Below, one piece after another: positions 9,235-12,803 of a DNA stretch of 12,803 nucleotides. The notes beneath the pieces were generated by a model. The model was given only the letters and a program-made list of their open reading frames with translations, made no database searches and was not told the DNA's origin. Each line of letters starts with the position of its first letter. Positions within the stretch are counted from its first letter, which is position 1. Origin of the DNA: Planctomycetota bacterium (GTDB lineage Bacteria; Planctomycetota; SZUA-567). The translations under genes were made by a program, and so were the position numbers. Where the stretch lies: the NCBI GenBank assembly GCA_031270145.1, contig JAISYD010000201.1, forward strand, positions 1 through 12,803. The letters run 5' to 3'.

Positions 9235-10119
9235 ATGGAAGAAACGGGAAATAAAGTCCGCCGGCTGCCGCCCTGGCTCAAGAAAAGGGTCCCGGCCGAA
9301 ACCGGCCCGGTTCCGCTCGATTGTCTGGCCGAGCTGCGCCTGGACACCATCTGCCGCGGCGCCCGTTGTCCCAACCGCCTGGATTGCCGGAGCCGGGGCC
9401 GGGCGGCGTTCCTGATCATGGGGCCCAATTGCACCCGCGCCTGCCGCTTCTGCGCCGTGGAATCGGGCCGGCCGGCCCAGCTGGATCCGGACGAGCCCTC
9501 CCGCCTGGCCCTGGCGGCGAAGCGGCTGGGGTTGCGGCATGTCGTCGTCACCTCGGTAACCCGCGACGACCTGCCGGACGGCGGGGCCGGGCATTTCGCC
9601 CGAACGGTGGCGGCGATCCGCGAAAATTGCCCCGGCGCGACGGTGGAAATCCTGGTCCCGGATTTTCGGGGCGACGAGGCGGCCTGGGCCGTCGCCGCCG
9701 ACTCGCGGCCCGACGTTTTCAACCACAACCTGGAAACCGTGGAACGCCTTTACGACTTGGTCCGCCCCGGCGCCGATTTCGGCCGCAGCCTGGCCCTGCT
9801 GGATTTCGTCAAGGAGCGCCGACCGGAATTGACGACCAAGAGCGGTCTCATGCTGGGCCTGGGGGAGAGGCGGGAGGAAATCGTCGAGGCCGCCCGGGCG
9901 CTCCGGGACGCGGGGGCGGCTATCCTGACCGTGGGCCAGTACCTGCGGCCGGCCGGGGCGAGGACGCTTCCGGTGGAGCGTTTCGTCGCTCCGGAGGAAT
10001 TCGCGGCCATTGAGGCCGAGCTTATGGCCCTGGGGTTCGCCTCGGCGGTCTGTTCCCCCTTTGTCCGCTCCAGCTACAACGCGGAGGAGGCTTTTCTGCA
10101 AGTTTCGGGACGGGATTGA
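9235..10119 (+). CDS. lipA: Lipoyl synthase (radical SAM)
   Basis: LipA inserts two sulfur atoms into protein-bound octanoyl groups, making the lipoyl cofactor of pyruvate and 2-oxoglutarate dehydrogenases and the glycine cleavage system. The 294-residue protein has the auxiliary-cluster motif C40-x4-C45-x5-C51 and the radical-SAM motif C66-x3-C70-x2-C73. It also has VVVTSVTRDDLPDGG, EILVPDF, FNHNLETV, KSGLMLGLGE, GQYLRP and the C-terminal R278-S279-S280-Y281, whose serine ligates the sacrificed cluster. All residues needed for activity are visible. AAGGGA lies 5 bp before the ATG. No lipB or lipoate ligase gene is present in the window. The stop is 2 bp before the holB ATG. Confidence 0.98.
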   Translation: MEETGNKVRRLPPWLKKRVPAETGPVPLDCLAELRLDTICRGARCPNRLDCRSRGRAAFLIMGPNCTRACRFCAVESGRPAQLDPDEPSRLALAAKRLGLRHVVVTSVTRDDLPDGGAGHFARTVAAIRENCPGATVEILVPDFRGDEAAWAVAADSRPDVFNHNLETVERLYDLVRPGADFGRSLALLDFVKERRPELTTKSGLMLGLGERREEIVEAARALRDAGAAILTVGQYLRPAGARTLPVERFVAPEEFAAIEAELMALGFASAVCSPFVRSSYNAEEAFLQVSGRD

Positions 10120-10121
10120 TT

Positions 10122-11111
10122 ATGCCCTGGTCTTTTGCCGATGTTCTGGGGCAGGAAGAGGCGGTTTCCCGCCTGAATCGGGAGTTCGCCCTGGGGCGCA
10201 CGGCCCACGCCTATATGCTGGAGGGGGCCGAAGGCGCCGGCAAGCTCACCCTGGCCAGGGCAATGGCGGGCCGGCTCTTCTGTCGCGAGCCCAACGCCGG
10301 AGGGGCGGCCTGCGGCGTCTGCCGGCCCTGCCGGCTGCTTGCCGGCGGCAACCATCCCGACTATCTTGAGCTTCCCCGCGACCCGGTGGAATTGCGCCTC
10401 GGCCGCTTCCTGGAGCGGCAGGGCGGCGCTGAAACCGTCGAGCACCAGCCGCTCTTGCCTTTTCTTCGCCTGAAACCAACCGAGGGAAGCTGGCGGGCGG
10501 CGGTGATTCCGGCGGCCGAGCGGATGCGGGCGGAGGCGGCCAACGCCTTCCTGAAAACCCTGGAGGAGCCGCCGGGACAGGCGCTGATCCTGCTCACCGT
10601 CAATTCCCGCGACAGCCTGCCGCCGACCATAGCCAGCCGCTGCCGGCGCCTGGGCGTCAGGCCGCTGCCGGCCGCCGCGGTCGCGGCCGAATTGACGCGC
10701 CGGCTCGGCATCGACGGCCGGGAAGCGGAGGAGCTGGCCGAAGCCGCCGAGGGGGCGCTCGGCAAGGCCCTGGAATTGGCCGGAAGCCAAACCCTGGACT
10801 TCTGGCGCTGGCTGGATCGCGAAGCCTTCGACTCCCCCGGCGTCTTGTCGGCCAAGGCTCTGGCCGACGCCTGGCTGGGCTACGGGAGCAAAAACTCCGA
10901 AAGCGGCGAAAAACGCAAAAACGCCCTGGCGGCCCTCGATTTGACCGCCTTGGCCTTGCGCCGCCGCCTGCGGCGGGGACTTTCGCCCGGACGGGCGGGG
11001 AAAGCGCTGGATATCCTCTGGCTGGCGGGGGAACAGACGCGCCTTAATGTCCGGCCGGACGTTGTCCTGCTGTCGGCCGCCTTCGAGGTCATGGCCGCCC
11101 TGCGGCGATAA
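10122..11111 (+). CDS. holB: DNA polymerase III, delta' subunit
   Basis: Delta' is the stator of the clamp loader that opens the beta clamp during replication. The 329-residue protein begins with WSFADVLGQEEAV, a typical delta'/gamma start. It has Walker A GAEGAGKLT at 35-43, a zinc-binding set C54, C64, C67 and C70, the sequence ANAFLKTLEEPP (141-151), and the SRC motif at 172-174 that supplies the arginine finger. The C-terminal third is less conserved, as usual. The ATG at 10122 is preferred; a TTG at 10116 overlapping the lipA stop would add two residues. The lipA-holB junction is only 2 bp, so the genes are probably coupled. It is the last gene before the composition break. The commoner neighbour tmk is absent. 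Confidence 0.93.
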   Translation: MPWSFADVLGQEEAVSRLNREFALGRTAHAYMLEGAEGAGKLTLARAMAGRLFCREPNAGGAACGVCRPCRLLAGGNHPDYLELPRDPVELRLGRFLERQGGAETVEHQPLLPFLRLKPTEGSWRAAVIPAAERMRAEAANAFLKTLEEPPGQALILLTVNSRDSLPPTIASRCRRLGVRPLPAAAVAAELTRRLGIDGREAEELAEAAEGALGKALELAGSQTLDFWRWLDREAFDSPGVLSAKALADAWLGYGSKNSESGEKRKNALAALDLTALALRRRLRRGLSPGRAGKALDILWLAGEQTRLNVRPDVVLLSAAFEVMAALRR

Positions 11112-11129
11112 GGGCGGCCGCCCCCAACG

Positions 11130-11161
11130 CCGCCGCCGGGTCATATCCGGCCCGGCGGCGG
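11130..11161 (+). terminator. GC-rich hairpin after holB, terminator-like
   Basis: A perfect 11-bp inverted repeat (11130-11140 with 11151-11161) encloses a 10-nt loop, 19 bp after the holB stop. It is placed where the plus-strand operon should end. There is no T-tract after it, so it is not a textbook intrinsic terminator. It could act with Rho or protect the mRNA 3' end. Confidence 0.5.
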
Positions 11162-11170
11162 GAATCGAAC
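11154..11170 (-). other. tRNA/tmRNA 3'-end-like sequence, possible integration scar
   Basis: Read on the minus strand this is GTTCGATTCCCGCCGCC. It looks like the T-loop (TTCGATT) and following stem/acceptor strand of a tRNA or tmRNA. The preceding bases do not form the matching 5' T-stem, and no gene body or CCA is present, so it is not a working RNA. It sits where GC content falls. Such 3'-end pieces are classic attachment sites for integrative elements; that reading is inference. Confidence 0.3.
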
Positions 11171-11356
11171 TGGAAGCCGCATATCGCGAAATACCCTTGT
11201 AATTCAAGCGTTGCACGGATTTCTGAAAATCGCAAAGCCAACGAAAATGCCAACAAAATGCAAGTTTTCTTAAAAAAAGACTTACAAGAAAAATTTTTTC
11301 TCGGGCGTTCGATTTTTGATCCGTTTAGGTCCGGAGCCGTCCTCTATTCGATTCCC
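11160..11356. repeat. 10-bp inverted repeat flanking the AT-rich segment
   Basis: GGGAATCGAA at 11160-11169 is matched exactly by TTCGATTCCC at 11347-11356. The shared core TTCGATT also occurs at 11308-11314 and 11370-11376. Copies are short and flanks differ, so significance is uncertain. Confidence 0.35.
11237..11259 (+). repeat. Short tandem direct repeat
   Basis: GCCAACGAAAAT (11237-11248) is followed directly by GCCAACAAAAT (11249-11259), differing by one missing base. A further GAAAAT occurs at 11225-11230. It could be a protein-binding array or simple slippage; no protein can be assigned. Confidence 0.45.
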
Positions 11357-11380
11357 AATGGGACCGGGGTTCGATTTCCG

Positions 11381-11395
11381 TGGCACTTCCTCTGC
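11381..11395 (+). promoter_or_regulatory. Sigma-54 (-24/-12) promoter-like site
   Basis: TGGCACTTCCTCTGC matches the sigma-54 consensus TGGCAC-N5-TTGC, with GG at 11382-11383 and GC at 11394-11395 at the required 10-bp separation. One base of the -12 element differs. Transcription would start near 11407 and read toward the toxin-antitoxin pair. No activator binding site has been identified. Confidence 0.35.
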
Positions 11396-11488
11396 CTTGT
11401 ATTGTACCAGAGAGTCCGTAACAATCCACTTAAATCCGTGATGGTTCCATCTACCGGAACATGGCGCCTCGCACAGTAAGGAGACACC

Positions 11489-11614
11489 TTGGCAGCGAGA
11501 AATAACTTGCTTACATCCTATTTTCAGGTATATTATAGGTATGTCTGGATGAGGGGATGGATATGGCGGAAGGCCCGAAAACCTGGACCGTTGGAATCGT
11601 CGGCCGCGCGGTAA
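11489..11614 (+). CDS. Possible 41-codon upstream reading frame
   Basis: AAGGAG at 11478-11483 lies 5 nt before a TTG at 11489, opening a 41-codon frame that ends with TAA at 11612-11614. It overlaps the toxin start in another frame. The predicted peptide (beginning MAARNNLLTSYFQ, rich in Y, W and R) resembles nothing I recognise. The ribosome binding site is the only support. It would be translated only from a promoter upstream of 11489, not from the promoter at 11507-11536. It may be a leader peptide or chance. Confidence 0.2.
   Translation: MAARNNLLTSYFQVYYRYVWMRGWIWRKARKPGPLESSAAR
11507..11536 (+). promoter_or_regulatory. Sigma-70-like promoter of the toxin-antitoxin pair
   Basis: TTGCTT (11507-11512) and TATTAT (11531-11536) are separated by 18 bp. 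The site lies 27 bp before the toxin start, a suitable position for this operon. Confidence 0.5.
11526..11542 (+). repeat. AGGTAT direct repeat around the -10, possible operator
   Basis: AGGTAT occurs at 11526-11531 and 11537-11542, 11 bp apart (about one helical turn), overlapping the -10 element. This placement would suit autoregulation by the HTH antitoxin, as is usual for such pairs. It is inference from position. Confidence 0.3.
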
Positions 11615-11880
11615 AGCAAAAGTGCAAACTGCCAGTAGCCATCGTTGAGGCTTTGGAGGCACTATTCCTCGACCTACGGGATAATGGGCCGCAGCGGGCC
11701 AATTGGCCGAACTTTGGTCGGCTTCACCGGAAAAAGAACGAGGAATACTATCATTGCCATCTGAATCGAGGGAAACCCCGTTATGTGGCGGTGTGGCGGG
11801 TTACAGATCGAGCAATCAAGCTGATGGAGATTAGATATGTCGGCACACACGAAGGCGCGGACTACCAAAGAATTGACTGA
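11563..11880 (+). CDS. RelE-superfamily-like toxin of a toxin-antitoxin pair
   Basis: The 105-residue protein shows a pattern I associate with RelE-like cytotoxic translational repressors: WPNFGRLH (48-55), YYHCHLNRGKPRYVAVW (62-78) and a C-terminal strand MEIRYVGTHEGADY (88-101). Characterised members of the superfamily are mostly mRNA endonucleases acting at the ribosome; activity here is inferred. The ATG at 11563 has GAGGGG 6 nt upstream. An ATG at 11557 would add two residues but leaves no room for the ribosome binding site. Codon third positions are richer in A/T than in the core genes, consistent with acquisition. The antitoxin frame begins 44 bp before its stop. Toxin-first order recalls HigBA-type operons, but I do not claim that subfamily. 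Confidence 0.78.
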   Translation: MAEGPKTWTVGIVGRAVKQKCKLPVAIVEALEALFLDLRDNGPQRANWPNFGRLHRKKNEEYYHCHLNRGKPRYVAVWRVTDRAIKLMEIRYVGTHEGADYQRID

Positions 11881-12217
11881 AATCCGTCTTAAGGTGCCTG
11901 CTCGGGATGCTTCTCGGGTGCGCCACGCCATCGGTGGTATGTTGGCGTTGGTGGGCAGGGATGCGCGGTTGTTGGATGAAGATGTGGACGACGAAGCGAT
12001 CTATTCGTTTGAGGAGGCGTTCCCTGACTCTACGCCTGGGCGTCGGCTTCGCGGATTACGGACGCGCGAGGGGATCACGCAGAAGGAATTAGCCGAAAAG
12101 CTTGGAATCCGGCAGCATCATGTCTCGGAGATGGAATGCGGGACGCGGAAAATCGGCCTCGCCATGGCGAAGCGCATGGCGAAAACATACAACCTCTCGC
12201 ATCGGGCGTTTCTATAA
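11837..12217 (+). CDS. HTH_3 (Xre-type) antitoxin
   Basis: The 126-residue protein has a variable N-terminal part (1-65), probably the toxin-binding region. A C-terminal helix-turn-helix follows (about 67-124) with RRLRGLRTREGITQKELAEK, LGIRQHHVSEMECGTRKIG and a last helix AKRMAKTYNL. The ATG at 11837 has GGAG upstream inside the toxin gene. The 44-bp overlap implies translational coupling that keeps antitoxin level tied to toxin level. Expected roles are toxin neutralisation and repression of the shared promoter. Function is inferred from domain and context. Confidence 0.85.
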   Translation: MSAHTKARTTKELTEIRLKVPARDASRVRHAIGGMLALVGRDARLLDEDVDDEAIYSFEEAFPDSTPGRRLRGLRTREGITQKELAEKLGIRQHHVSEMECGTRKIGLAMAKRMAKTYNLSHRAFL

Positions 12218-12269
12218 TCCCGGTTCGCCGCCATCCGCCCGCAAGTTCGCAAAACTTCAGCAGGGAATA

Positions 12270-12539
12270 TTAAATGCAGCGCCGCCGCTTCGTCATCCGG
12301 GCATGAAGATCCACGCCTTGGCCGTCGATGATGAAAGTGCCGCCGCCCCTGGCGTGGAAGGTGCGCTGTTCCTTGCGCCGCGAGTTTTGCCAAGCCTTGA
12401 CGCCTTGCAGCACGAGGCAGTTCCGCCCGTCCGGACGCGGCCTCTCCGCCACGGCATCTACAGGCAGACCGGCGAACCTGGCTCTATGCACGATTTTATT
12501 ATTGCATGGACGAAAAAGTTCGTTTAGCATATTTTCCAT
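12270..12539 (-). CDS. Hypothetical small protein or gene remnant
   Basis: An 89-codon frame begins with MENMLNELFR and ends in a basic tail ARMTKRRRCI; the middle contains RTFHARGGGTFIIDGQG. I do not recognise the family. Many third codon positions in its second half are G or C, as in the host's genes, which mildly favours coding. The start has no clear ribosome binding site, and the frame stays open upstream to 12689, so the start is uncertain. It is convergent with the antitoxin gene. It could be a truncated gene or a chance frame in GC-rich DNA. Confidence 0.25.
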   Translation of the reverse strand: MENMLNELFRPCNNKIVHRARFAGLPVDAVAERPRPDGRNCLVLQGVKAWQNSRRKEQRTFHARGGGTFIIDGQGVDLHARMTKRRRCI

Positions 12540-12803
12540 CAATGTCCACGTTTGGCGGCGGGATGCGGCGTGACGCTTGGCAGTCCAAGCCGTTGCCGGA
12601 TGTTTCGCCGGCTTTTGTCGCCCTCCCTGGGCGCAAAAAATCGCAGCCCAAAAGGCCGCAATGGGTTGCTGTGAACGCAACATAAACATAATTATCTGCC
12701 CTTACCTCGAAAATCCCAATAAAAACGCCATAAATACCGCCGTTTCCGAACCGGATGGCGGATTTGATTATTGCGCCAACTACCATTAGCGTCACATCAT
12801 CGT
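12540..12803. other. Stretch without a recognisable gene
   Basis: This stretch is again lower in GC, especially from about 12670. A minus-strand frame from about 12795 to 12499 starts MTLMVVGAIIKSAIRFG and has one hydrophobic patch, but it shows no recognisable domain and overlaps the frame ending at 12270 in a different phase. I see no RNA gene or repeat. Confidence 0.4.

Larger units (their letters stand above)
11162..11562. other. Gene-poor AT-rich intergenic region
   Basis: About 400 bp without a convincing protein gene. Locally GC drops to about one third (11221-11280), against well above 60% in the genes to the left. The region has A/T runs near 11271-11300, a near-palindrome of A and T tracts around 11287-11301, short repeats, a sigma-54-like promoter match, a possible short upstream frame and a sigma-70-like promoter, listed separately. 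Weak open frames on both strands here show no recognisable domain. Confidence 0.6.

Noticed and set aside
11154..11240. A complete tRNA or tmRNA gene on the minus strand
   Set aside because: Only a T-loop-like 3' part is present; the 5' T-stem, anticodon and D arms, acceptor partner and CCA are missing.
11258..11479. 73-codon plus-strand frame in the AT-rich region
   Set aside because: It has no ribosome binding site or recognisable motif, and it runs through the repeat and promoter-like signals.
11489..11512. A second sigma-54 site starting TTGGCAG and ending TTGC
   Set aside because: The distance between GG and GC is several bases too long.
11282..11662. 126-codon minus-strand frame before the toxin gene
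   Set aside because: It has no recognisable domain, crosses the AT-rich repeats and overlaps the toxin start; I see no support for a gene.

Overview
The window looks like a chromosomal segment of a high-GC, Gram-negative-type bacterium. Most of it (about 1-11,160) is ordinary core genome. The last ~1.6 kb is lower in GC and looks like accessory DNA. The phylum cannot be fixed from the sequence. The CDP-diglyceride synthase signature reads P-G-F-G-G-M-L-D-L-V-D-S, where many families have H and R at the F and second L. From memory this variant is commoner in the Planctomycetes/Verrucomicrobia/Lentisphaerae group. That is only a weak hint.

Left arm (minus strand, read right to left from 4823 to 1): a tightly packed four-gene unit. 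It encodes an exported thioredoxin domain fused to a CcdA/DsbD-type membrane electron carrier, then uppS (ATGA overlap), cdsA (0-bp gap) and, 40 bp later, a sigma-54 enhancer-binding regulator with a PrpR-type sensor domain. The regulator runs off the left edge. The first three genes concern envelope functions: periplasmic thiol redox, the undecaprenyl carrier and CDP-diacylglycerol. The regulator's target is not evident.

Middle (plus strand, 4912 to 11111): a probable operon reading away from the left arm across an 88-bp divergent promoter region. Its genes are a small secreted DUF1573-like protein, pyrG, guaA (TTG start), a YdjM/DUF457-type membrane metal-dependent hydrolase, lipA and holB. 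Gaps are 50, 20, 7, 28 and 2 bp. The unit ends at a perfect 11-bp GC-rich hairpin.

Right end (about 11,112 to 12,803): composition falls abruptly, to roughly one third GC locally. At the border is a 17-bp sequence resembling the T-loop and 3' stem of a tRNA or tmRNA, possibly an integration scar. Next come short repeats, a good -24/-12 (sigma-54) promoter match, a possible 41-codon upstream reading frame and a sigma-70-like promoter. A toxin-first toxin-antitoxin pair follows: a RelE-superfamily-like toxin overlapping an HTH_3 antitoxin. The last ~590 bp hold at most one uncertain small minus-strand gene.

I saw no rRNA, complete tRNA, CRISPR array, transposase or integrase gene. Nothing here is convincingly a new multi-gene system. 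The most interesting items are the orphan PrpR-like regulator in an envelope-gene unit, the N-terminal thioredoxin-CcdA fusion, and the island border with its integration-like and sigma-54-like signals.
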